A stretch of 64,000 nucleotides of DNA, from positions 18,585,501 through 18,649,500 of the forward strand of contig BSBM01000307.1 in the NCBI GenBank assembly GCA_027924585.1, given 5' to 3'. The first letter of the stretch is position 1, and every line of letters starts with the position of its first letter. This document shows, piece by piece, positions 54,531-64,000 of this stretch. Origin of the DNA: Larix kaempferi. Lineage: Eukaryota > Streptophyta > Pinopsida > Pinales > Pinaceae. The notes below the pieces were generated by a model. That model ran no database searches, was not told where the DNA came from, and saw only the letters and a list, made by a program, of their open reading frames with translations. The position numbers and the translations under genes were made by a program.

Positions 54531-54717
54531 TAATGGGTATATAGTTGAGTACATAATATGAGAAAGTCATATGTTCAACAATTCTATACTATGTATTACA
54601 TAATAGCTACTCAATTTAATGGGTATATCGCTCAGTACATAATATGAGAAATTCATATGTTCCACAATTATATATTATGTATATTATGTATATTATGTAT
54701 TGCATAATAGCTACTCA
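54531..54717. repeat. 86-bp tandem duplication
   Basis: 54531-54616 and 54617-54717 share TAATGGGTATAT, GAGTACATAATATGAGAAA-type text and CATAATAGCTACTCAATTT; the second unit is longer because TATTATGTA is repeated inside it. Confidence 0.88.
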
Positions 54718-57700
54718 ATTTTCTCAATATTCAATGGTCAAGGTATAAAGCATTGCATATCTATATTTTAGATTGAAATGTAAACTAAAACAACTAATAC
54801 TTTATTTGATGTTGTCAATAAAAAAATATATGGATTATCACCATAAATATAACATGATGCACAAAGAATTGGTATCATGAATACCACAAAAGCATTGTTT
54901 TTCCAAATAACACATTAAAAGTGTAAAATGCATATAATAATGTATATTGGAATCCCTTTTTCCCACCATGACAACCTAGACAAAAAACATTAACAATCAC
55001 CCATAGCACATTGTTCTTTGAACTTTTTATACTTAAAAGACCAACTACATTATTTCAAGCAAATCCATTTCAAGGATTATAAGTTTTGGTTCATCATGAA
55101 ATTGATTTTATGAAATCTATTTTGGGAAGGAAACACACAACTACATGGATCAAAACAATCATGGAAAGGTAACCACCTTATTTAAATAATTCATTTGTGT
55201 GATAACACAAGTAATCACAACGGAAGCAAAAGGCCATGTTTGTAGGTAGATAAACTATTCATCCCTGAAAATGTAAACTTCAAAGCAATTCTTAGTGCCT
55301 TACAACTCATGGCCTACTAGAAGAAAATGGACATAAGAGCAAGCAAATATAAAGGCCTTATCACATAGGCTAAAAAATTTATTGTATAAAAATTCATAAG
55401 ACTTACACAAAATGAAATTACAAACAACTTATTTGCAATTTTCAACAATAACTATCAAGACCTATCCAGAGGGATCCCATAAATCACAACAAACACTAAT
55501 GTATATCATAAAGTGAGTGTGATCATAATAGGGAATGAAATTGAAAATAAAAACTAAAGTCACAAATACAACAACCCTGCATATAACAAGACAGCTACCT
55601 ACATAATATGATAATTCAAGACATGCTAGAACAAAGAATTCAAATTCAAGGTCATATCCAATATTATAAAATAAGGAAAAAACAATATTTGGGTATAATT
55701 CAAGAAACAATAAATTAATTATCAATGTTTTCAAGAAATAATAAATTAATTATCAATGATTTTAAATCAGTGTTATTGTATATCCACATACCATTCTAAG
55801 CACACCTTCATGCATCGAGCATTAGTAAATTTGTTTGTGATCAACTTTTGCATTTTGTTATTTTGTTGTTATTATGAAATTGACACAACTTCCTTTAGCC
55901 AAGGTTGATCAAACTAATTTGTGCATCTTAGATCATTTGACTTGTGCGAGTAAGTGATGTGTGATCTTGACTAGATTATCTTTATATTGCTTTAAGGTTC
56001 CAAATGTTGTTAGTTTCTGACTTTAGCTTTTACATCTTGCTTGCAATGATCAAGCTGTTTAATTATTTTGTAATTTTAAAGCACGATTTTTTAGTATGAA
56101 AACAAATACTAACACCCAAAATGGGATAATATGGATTAGTGATGCAAATTACATAGACATGGGTAATACAACAGACAGATCTGACCACCTCTGCACAACA
56201 CAATGAAATTTTTTAGGGTTTTTCCTTGTATGCCTTTGGTTCCGGATGAACCATACCTTTTAAGACTAACGTTTGCCCTTGAAAATTATAGTAGGGACCA
56301 GCAGTCGCCAATTAGCCTCGGTTTCTCTACTGAGACACTTGGTTTGTTGTTTTTAAATGACTTAGTATTCACAGATACTCAGAAGTGTGCTCTATATTTG
56401 CTTGATCAAAACATCTACTGATAATCCCTTTATAACGCTATCGATTTGAGAACCCTCCGAATTCACAAATGAATAACATAAAACGTAGTGAAATAACTCT
56501 CAATTATTAGAAAAATATTTATTAAACTATCAAAGTGACTGAAGTTAATAATAACAAGGTAAAAAAGTAAATAAATAAATAAGTGTATTTTTTAAAAGAT
56601 ACAAAAGTCTTTGATTTTGAGCTATGCATTAACTCTTGTTAATAAAAAATATTCTCCTAAAAATATAGGTGAAAGATAATATTATAAAGAAAAAACAAAA
56701 TTTTCTCAAAAAATACAGGTGAAAGATAATATTATAAAGAAAAAGTGTTTGAATTTGGTTTGCTCCTTGCTTTAACATAAATTTAATCCACTTCTCTTTC
56801 TTCACTTACTTTAAGATAAAGTTAGTACAATTCTCTTTCTTCACTTATTTAGTTAGAAACAATGTTTGAATCATATTATACCTTCAAAAGTTTTATATTT
56901 TTATTTTTAAGAGAGAAAATAAAATATAGCTAATGTTTAAATCATCTTTTACTTTAAAAAAAATTGTTCTTATTCTTTAAGAGAGACAATAAAATATTAG
57001 GTACACTTATTTTAGCCTTGTCATTTCATGTGCCCAATATTAACACCATTCTAAAAATAGAGAGTGATTGATATGGGCATATATAAAAATCCTATTGGTT
57101 AACCCTGCTTGATAAGCGAGGCTTCCTCGATTTCCAAGTGATTTATATAATTAAAGTTCATAGCTACATCAAAAACCTCGCAATCTATTGGTAGGTGATA
57201 TGTAACTTGGAATTATATGTTCTTATAATACTTCCATTTTGTTTTTAGTAAATAATTGTGCATTCGTTTAAATTCTCAAGCAATACAATTTCAAAAATGT
57301 TAGGAAACAAGAATGTATACTTAGCATTTGCACTTTCCTTTCGTCTGTCATCCATTTAATTTTGTTATGTGATCAAAATAGGAATAAGTTTAGTGCTTTT
57401 GGACTAATTCATTCATGTTGGCTTTTATCAATTGCTCATCGCTTTGTGCAAATAGTTCCTCCCTTCGCTAATAGATTCTTCTCATTCCTCCTACAATATT
57501 TGTTCCCTTGCAATAACAGTTAGCAACATTGGGGACATTGCCACCTCGTGGCTCTTGTTCATAAATTAAATTTCTCACAAACTTAACAATTATCTTTCCC
57601 CACATATACATACACTTACATTTTTAGATTTACTTTTTTTTAATAAGGATGGTTAGGTTTTCCATTTTTTTGTGTTTCTAAATGTATATTATAATTAAAA

Positions 57701-57804
57701 ATATGATATAATTTTGAAAGAACTTTTTCTCTCTCTTTCTTTCTTTCTTTATATATATAATATTTAAATTAAAATATAATGGGTTTTTTAAGTAGTGTTG
57801 AAGA
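54718..57804. other. AT-rich spacer, no gene
   Basis: No recognised gene on either strand. Open frames such as 56203-56421 have no known motif. A 28-bp direct duplication (ATACAGGTGAAAGATAATAT-type) lies near 56665-56740. 57470-57560 is the partner of the hairpin repeat at 41905-41990. Confidence 0.5.
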
Positions 57805-58020
57805 AGTTTCTAACTGATGATCTATCATAAGGAATGCCTACATTTTATGTAATTATAAATAAAATATTAAATTCAATATTAATATAAAAACTAATAAACA
57901 TTTTTAATTAAAGGGTCTTTGCATGAAGATGGTTCTCACTTTCATTACAATGGAAGCACGTGAGTGTTATAATTCAACAACACGCACGCGCTATTAAAAA
58001 CATGCATGCATCCATGATTT
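57805..58020. repeat. Dispersed repeat, partner of 23330-23610
   Basis: Matches 23330-23610 in direct orientation (TAACATTTTTAATTAAA-type text, GCATGAAGATGGT, AACATGCATGCAT). The Sph/RY core CATGCATG recurs at 58004 and, as AACATGCATGC, near 58158. Confidence 0.8.
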
Positions 58021-60248
58021 GGCAATTGCCAAGCCTCCATGCAAGTAGCAAGGTGGATAGAGGAACACACACATGTTCCTAAAGTGCGCACATATTATTA
58101 ACGGGTGCATGCTTTAGAAATGCACACACACTAATAATGTGCACGCGCTAATAAAACATGCATGCTTCTTTGTTTATTAAAGAAACACATCATGGCCCAT
58201 TTCCTCACCATTCTCTCCCCTTTCGACAACATCGACATCTTCCATGTCAACAATATAGAATGTGCACTTTCCTCCACTACCAAACAACTTGTCCAAGCCA
58301 TCCCTCCAAGTATTTGTTTTCAAATCTTGTGATCTTTCTTTGATTGTTTGGTGATTTAGTAAAAAAACTCAATTGTAAATGAATCAAAATTTTTAAAAAA
58401 ATATTATTTTTACATGTTGTTTGTCTCTCCTCCATCACAATGGTAGCAAATTAGAAAACAAATCCACCAAGCACAAAAAACCTTAAACCAAATCCAGAAG
58501 TAAGCATTAATCCTTAGGAGAACCAAAGCACAAAAAATCAAATTAACCAACATTTAAAACAATTAAGAAGCTTGGTTCAAGAGCTCAACACCATAATGGA
58601 ACCATCAAGACTATCCTTAGCCACATCCCTTAATAGCATTATTGCCTCTATTGACAATGCCCATGGTCAATTGTGAGCATAATTGAATATAGGGCCAGTA
58701 TGAGACAGTTTTATTCTATTAGTCTCAATAAAGAACAAACCAAAGATTTGAACATTTCAAAACAAACTATTGTTAGTTTTTTTAGTGACCCTAGGACTGT
58801 ACAACCCCCTAGCCCGCACAAGAGACTCCTTTGCATGGATCGGTGCACATATGATCCATGGAAACAAACCTAGATGAGGCAATGGTTTATGGTTTTCAAA
58901 AAACCTCCTTGCAACAATAGGTAGGTTCCACTATATTTTTTTCATAAATTATATGTTGAGTTTGTGTTGGGTCTCCACGTGAACTATTATGACATTAATG
59001 AGTTTCAGGGGGTTGGTCTTGGATCTTCCCAGGATCGACCAACAGCTAGGCGTAACCCAATGAGAGGGCCACTACTCCTAGTCGTATGCCTAGCCCCCCC
59101 CCACACACCACAATATCCTCAGTTACTAGATTGCTTAGATGACACTACTACTACCTTATCACCGCTACATAGTGTATTGTAGCACCATTCATTTGTGGCA
59201 TCATCCATATGTGACCCATTAGAGCAGTATGGAGGACCCTCAGGTGCAGTTCCTTTACGCCCCATTGATCATGGACCTCCCATGATCGCTAGTTAGGCAA
59301 AGGATTTGATCCAGATGGATATAGGTGACGACCCACCTATTCCACTGGCTCAAAACAGTTTTCCATTTTGGCAATTTTCTTGTCATTTTTCTACAGTTTT
59401 TCAGGTCCTGAACTTCCGGGGTCGTTCTGAGTCCCTACACGATATTTTTCTAGGTTTAAAACGATCCAGATGAGAGCCTACAGCTATAGTCTGGGTCTAT
59501 TTCACTTTTGTACTCCTCGGATAGATCTTTTTAACAATCTAATGAGCGCCCCAAATGGAGATCATATGCAAAATTTATGACCTCGAAAAGTTGACTATTC
59601 AACTAACCAATTTGGGGCCACAAACTTTATGATGGTTCATCTCTTAGTGTTAGGATTTTGGATGTTTAGGGTTCTTTCCCTCATGTTTATGATAAATAAG
59701 CCCTTTCAGCCTCATTCTGTATTCAGCTTGTCACGAATGAGCATAGCCACCACATCTCTTCTTAGAGATATATTATAAGCTACCACCATTCTAGCTTCTT
59801 TTATTTTACAGTTTGATCTGTTTCATTCATTTAATAGAATTTAAGTTCGTTGTATCAATATGTTTCGCGCCATATATTTGTGTATGTGAATATATATATG
59901 CTCTTTCATTTCATTCTCACATAAATCTAGATCAGGATTCTTCTAACAATCAAGCATTACCCCATTGGTGCACTCACTGTGGACATACTTTCCATGTTTC
60001 GATGGAGGATCCTGCATGAGATACTTTTTTGTCTAACGTTAGTATCATGATTTGTAAATAATGCTAAATCATTGAGTATATACTTAATTGTACATTTGAC
60101 AATTATTAGATAAACACTCATTAAAGTATTTATATGTAACTATGTTTTTTGGCATGTATAATTGTTCCAAGATTAAACAACTACATCAAGGTGGGAGGAA
60201 ATTTGTTCTCCTAACCTTGATTCTGTCATGGCAGCAGTATAGAATATA
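58021..60248. other. Spacer with LTR-like scraps, no confident gene
   Basis: A 47-codon frame at 58192-58335 (MAHFLTILSPFDN start) is unrecognised. 59380-59800 has features of a decayed LTR (GCGCCCCAAATGGAGAT, TTATGACCTCGAAAAG, a late TATATTATAAG box), recalling 8860-9130 in style, but I found no partner copy, primer site or target duplication. Confidence 0.35.
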
Positions 60249-60430
60249 TTTTTTTTTACGGAAACGGTTAAAATTTATAAGTGTCTGGCAAATGGGCTGC
60301 CAGGGCTTTTACAATTCAAATCCCAATCTGTTGTACGAAACTTCATTTCCAGCTTAATAATCAAGTTAGAATTATGCTGTTGGGTGCTGGGGAATGCCCA
60401 ATGGAACAGGAAGACCATGTCTCTTTAAAC

Positions 60431-61276
60431 TTAGGGGAGCGGGTGCTTTGAAATTTCTCCGTTAACAATAAGTTGACTCTTACTCAGGCTCGCACCGCGA
60501 TTAGCTTCAGCGTCTGCTAGATTGTTGAGACTCCTTAGAACATGGTAAGCCTTATGAGTTCTGAAGTGCTTCAGAATGAGTAGGACTTTCCTGTGGATGT
60601 GGGTCAGACTTATACCGGTAGGCATCTTCTTGGTGTGTAGATCCTTGACTATCAGCCTAGAGTCACCAAAGATAGTAAGCTTCTGAATGTTCATATTTCT
60701 TGCTTGATTCAGTCCTTGCCACAGCGCAAGATACTCAGCATGATTGTTGGATGCATGTCCTAGGCCCCAGGCATAGGACAAGACGGTGGTGCCGTAGGGA
60801 TCGAGAATAATGCCTCCTCCTCCAGCTTGACCGGGATTCCCTTTTGAGGCCCCGTCAAAAAAAAGGCACCAATCATTCAGGACAGATCTCCACTTGATGA
60901 ATTCTTGTTCTTCCAGCCTGATTTCCCAGCGAGCCTTTTGAGGAGGATTGGTAGCTTGATTGCTTTGCTGGTTCACATTGATCTCCTTAAGCCAGCGCTC
61001 TTCTTCAGGCGAGAGAGTAGCCTTATTTCTGATAGTTGGCTTGGTGCTTAAAGCTTCAGAAAGCATGGACCTAGCCTTCATGGCCACTTGAGTTGGAAGT
61101 CTGCATTTCTCCTTAAAGATTCTGTTATTTCTTTCCAACCAGAATTTCCAGCAAAGAAATTTCGGTGTCCACATCCACGCTAGCTTGAGGATGTCTTTTT
61201 TGTTTAAATTGAAGGGGGCAAGAGCGATCCAGCTGCTGATCAGCTCCTTGATCGAGTTGGGAAAACTTACAGCGTT
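60431..61276 (-). pseudogene. LINE RNase H domain
   Basis: The frame is open from just after the stop at 61277 (AVSFPNSIKELISSW) and contains a 247-codon stretch from 61174 to 60431. After a linker, the RNase H core shows FFDGASKGNPG, NNHAEYLALW, IFGDSRLIVKDL and NNLADAEANRG: all four catalytic acids are present, and the length is normal. The domain itself looks intact; only its connection to the polymerase is broken by the upstream stops. Confidence 0.9.
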
Positions 61277-61954
61277 TCAGCCTATCGTGAGACTCCAAAC
61301 TTCTTTGGTGAATTCGTAGGAGATGAACAAGTGATCGATGGTTTCTTCAGCTTGATAGCACAGAGGGAAACGGTATGGCCCTGCCCAACCTTTGCTCTTC
61401 AATTTTTCTTCAGTCAATATGCTGTTGTGGAGGACGGTCCAGATAAAAATATCGATTTTAGGGATAGAGGCGAAATTCCATAGATATTTCCACGGCCCAG
61501 GGTTGGGAGGGACCCATGGCACCTCCAAAATCGCAGCATAGCCCTCAACTGCAGTGTACGTGCCCGATTGGGATCCCCAGCTATGTTTGTCTTTAGCTCT
61601 GGCGCTGATGGGAGACTTTCCTTGCAATAGATCCATCAAGGTAGCAGCTTCTTCTTCTAAATCGTGAGGATAATCACCCAGGTTCCAATTTGCCTAGGAT
61701 TCATCCTCATCTCTGTTCCAGACTGATATGTCCCTCAGCGTTCTGCATTTATTAGTGTGGAGCCAATCTTTTATATTGCCCAGGTCACTGAAGTTGATGA
61801 GAGGCTGATCCCCAAGGATCATGTCCTCCCATATTCTGATTTTTTCTCCATTACCAGGAGACCACGTGAGCTTAGAGGTGAAGAATGGGATGGCTCTTTT
61901 ACACAGTGAAAAAATCGGGGAGCCTTTCTGCAATTGGTGGCCCTTGCAAGACAT
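61277..61954 (-). pseudogene. LINE connection and zf-RVT region
   Basis: After the frameshift, 61954-61694 reads SPIFSLCKRAIPFF, WSPGNGEKIRIWEDMILGD and IKDWLHTNKCRTLRDISVW, typical of the LINE connection. After a stop, 61639-61277 has IPKIDIFIWTVLHNSILTEE and the finger region PLCYQAEETIDHLFISYEF, where the final Cys is replaced by Tyr and the first Cys by Phe (FPLC). A stop at 61277 separates it from RNase H. Confidence 0.85.
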
Positions 61955-63999
61955 CTTTGTCTGTCTCCTTTGAAGTATTTATTCTTTAGGATTTGCTTGC
62001 TCCAGGTTCTTTTGCCAGTTATCATTTTCCAGAGAATTTTTCCTCCCATGGCAAGATTTTGGGTGGCCACATCTCTAATTTGAAGGCCCCCTTCCATTTT
62101 TTGCCTAGTGATCTTGTCCCAGCTTACTAGATGGAGTTTTTTCTCACAATTACAGCCACCCTCCCACAGAAATCGACGGAGCAGCTCATTGATTCTGTTT
62201 GTAATGGTTTTTGGAGCTCGCAGCACCGAAAATTGATAGATTGGAAGGCTGGTGAGGATAGAGTTCATCAAAATCACTTTGCCTGCTTTGTTGAGCCAAG
62301 TTGCCCCCCACGCCTGGCTCTTTTTTTTTAGTTTGTCCAGCATTGGCAGCCAATGGGAAACTCTAGAGGTATCTTTGAAAATAGGAATGCCCAGATAAGT
62401 AAAGGTGTCCCAAATGGTAATGGCTTCCATTTCGAGAATCCTAGCTATTTCCAGCATTGCCCGGGGAGAACAGTTCCAGCCATAGACCTTACTTTTGAGG
62501 AAATTTATTTCACTTCCGGAGGTATTCCTGTAATAGTCCAGCTCGATTTTAAAGTTCCTGGCTGTGTTGAGGTTGGAAACTCCCAGTAGGAGCGTATCAT
62601 CGGCGAACTGGGCGTGGTTTACATCCTTGACCTTTGGGACAATTCTGATGCCTGAGAGAGACCTGTTTTGGAGACTTCTGTTCAGCTGATAGCTTAGGAC
62701 AGCGGCTTGAATGATAAACAGCACCGGGGAGAGAGGGAAGCCTTGCCTTAATCCTCTTGAGGCCTGGAAAAATTCAGTAGGACGCCCATTGACCATCGGA
62801 GCAATCCATGGGGCTGAGATGCAAGCTTTGACCCACATAATGAAGTTCTGATTGAATCCGAAGTTCCTCATGGCTGCATAAAGGAAATCATGCCTAGCTC
62901 TGTCAAAGGCACTGGCCAAATCTAGCTTTACCACCATCCCCCTCTCTTTTCTCTTGTAGCTAGAATGGATGGCTTCTTGCACTACGATAATGTTGTCCAA
63001 GATCTGTCTTCCTCTCACAAACCCCCCTTGGTTTTTCGGAATCAGCTTAGGCAGGATTCTTTTAATTCTATTAGCCATTATTTTGGTTATGATTTTGTAA
63101 CCCGTGTTACACAGGGATATAGGCCTGAATCTGCTGAAGTTTTTAGCGCCTTTTTCTTTTGGAATGAGAGCCAGGAAGGAGGAATTAGTGCTGCCCCCCA
63201 ATTTGTTACAGTTCTGGGCCTTCTTCACCATTCTGTACAGATCCTTTTCTATTATGTCCCAGCAAGAGATGTAGAACCGGGCTGTGAATCCGTCCGGCCC
63301 AGGAGCTTTATCAGGGTTCATTTTGTCAAGGGCTTTCTTAACTTCTCGAATACTAATAGGCCTGATCAACTGCTGGTTGTCATCTTCATTAACCAATATT
63401 GGAATCTCTGATAGAGGATAGGAATTCGGTTCCATAGGATCCTGGTCAGGGGCGGAATAAAGGCTTTTAAAAAAGGAATGGGCTGCCTCCTTAATGCCTC
63501 TAAAGTCCTTTATCACTTGGCCTTGAGTCTGAATTTCAGTGATGGAATTATAAATCTTTCTGGCTTGGGATTGCTTGTGAAAGAATGTGGTATTTTTGTC
63601 TCCACCTTGGAGCCAAAGCGTTCTTGACTTGACTCTCCAGTAGGTTTCCTCTTCTCTGCAGGCTTTATGGTACTCCCTTTGAAGCTCAGCTTCCCGGAAT
63701 AGCATAGCACGAGTGACAGTGGACTCTTCCAAGATTAACTGGTGCCGTTCCAAGGCCTTCTGGGTTCTCTTCCTTTCAGCCATTGGGGAACCCAGCCCTT
63801 TATCCCAGTCTTTCAGGGCCACTTTGAGCCTTCTAAGCTTTTCTTCCCAAACAAAGAACGAGGAGCCATGAACCGGTTTTTTCCAAGAGTTAGTGACAAG
63901 GTCGAGGAAACCTTCCTGGGTTACCCAACTTGGGCTGAATCGGAAGGGAATGGGACCTAACCTTTCATCGGGATGAAGAGAGAGGGAGATCGGCTTATG
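61819..63999 (-). pseudogene. LINE endonuclease end and reverse transcriptase
   Basis: The frame is open from the window edge; an internal ATG at 63822 gives 667 codons. Motifs: WLQGGDKNTTFFH (70-82), PGPDGF (174-179), RPISLCNTGYKIITK (233-247), VKLDLASAFDRA (298-309), RGLRQGFPLSP (356-366, with Phe where Cys or Asp is usual), catalytic FADD (406-409), then the SLPIYQ and LRRFLWEGG thumb region. Similarity is lost after about 61955, where the true reading moves to the next frame, so ORF2 is frameshifted. All key polymerase residues seen are intact except the unusual Phe. Confidence 0.9.
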
Positions 64000-64000
64000 G

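Larger units (their letters stand above)
60249..64000 (-). mobile_element. LINE, 3' part, running off the right edge
   Basis: A minus-strand element ending in a short poly(A) tail (T run 60249-60257). Reading leftward from 64000 it contains the end of the endonuclease (HKPISLSLHPDERLG), the full reverse transcriptase, the zf-RVT region and RNase H. It is open for about 727 codons from the edge before the first frame break near 61955, then has at least two more breaks. Related in wording to the LINE at the left edge of the window. Confidence 0.92.

Noticed and set aside
58192-58335. 47-codon ORF beginning MAHFLTILSPF
   Set aside because: Short, with no motif; it overlaps another open frame and lies in repeat-rich DNA.
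59380-59800. Defined LTR at 59.4-59.8 kb
   Set aside because: The style is suggestive, but there is no second copy, primer site, polypurine tract or target duplication in the window.
60431-61174. Stand-alone host RNase H gene
   Set aside because: It lies directly after zf-RVT and reverse transcriptase text in the same orientation and has a LINE-type linker; it is the LINE's own domain.

Overview
The window is nuclear DNA from a seed plant, and a large repeat-rich genome is likely. It holds two lineages of LINE carrying RNase H, a chromodomain Ty3/gypsy element, several LTR elements primed by initiator-Met tRNA, a fragment of a plant NLR resistance gene, a plastid-type geranylgeranyl diphosphate synthase relic and one exon of a plant-specific At1g01500-like gene. 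Very low gene density, long AT-rich spacers and layered old insertions suggest a gymnosperm, but that is inference; nothing in the sequence fixes the species.

Layout. 1-2.1 kb: the decayed 3' part of a LINE. 2.87-14.78 kb: a chromovirus with 1.3-kb LTRs, TGATGC/GCATCA ends and a perfect AATTT target duplication. Its gag is split by a composite insertion (about 4.88-9.81 kb) that contains a small non-autonomous short-LTR element on the minus strand, AT-rich repeat DNA, foldback sequences and a lone LTR. 14.8-23.3 kb: a tandem duplication of an AT-rich flank plus an unrecognised multi-membrane-span protein gene. The left copy has lost its 5' part and both copies are broken; a third remnant lies at 31.6-33.7 kb. 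23.3-28.7 kb: dispersed and tandem repeats and an internally deleted gypsy relic. 28.7-31.56 kb: a 5'-truncated LINE with a long uninterrupted reverse transcriptase/RNase H frame. 34.7-39.8 kb: coding-like scraps and one LTR with part of its element. 39.78-40.27 kb: the GGPP synthase pseudogene. 43.40-47.93 kb: a structurally complete, fairly young LTR element (AAAAC target duplication, about 98% identical LTRs) that encodes a copia-type Gag but no recognisable pol, plus extra acidic and helical reading frames. 48.1-48.4 kb: the C-terminal leucine-rich repeats of an NLR. 49.9-50.5 kb: the best candidate for a functional host gene, an At1g01500-like exon ending in a good splice donor. 51-60 kb: AT-rich spacer with tandem duplications and microsatellites. 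60.25-64.0 kb: a LINE running off the right edge.

How it works together. Almost all coding capacity here belongs or belonged to retroelements. The autonomous ones (chromovirus, LINEs) carry nonsense or frameshift changes or are 5' truncated. The two structurally complete small LTR elements are non-autonomous and would need enzymes supplied from elsewhere. Host-derived sequence is limited to one likely gene exon, one GGPP synthase relic, one NLR relic and the duplicated membrane-protein family. No rRNA, tRNA gene or CRISPR array was seen.
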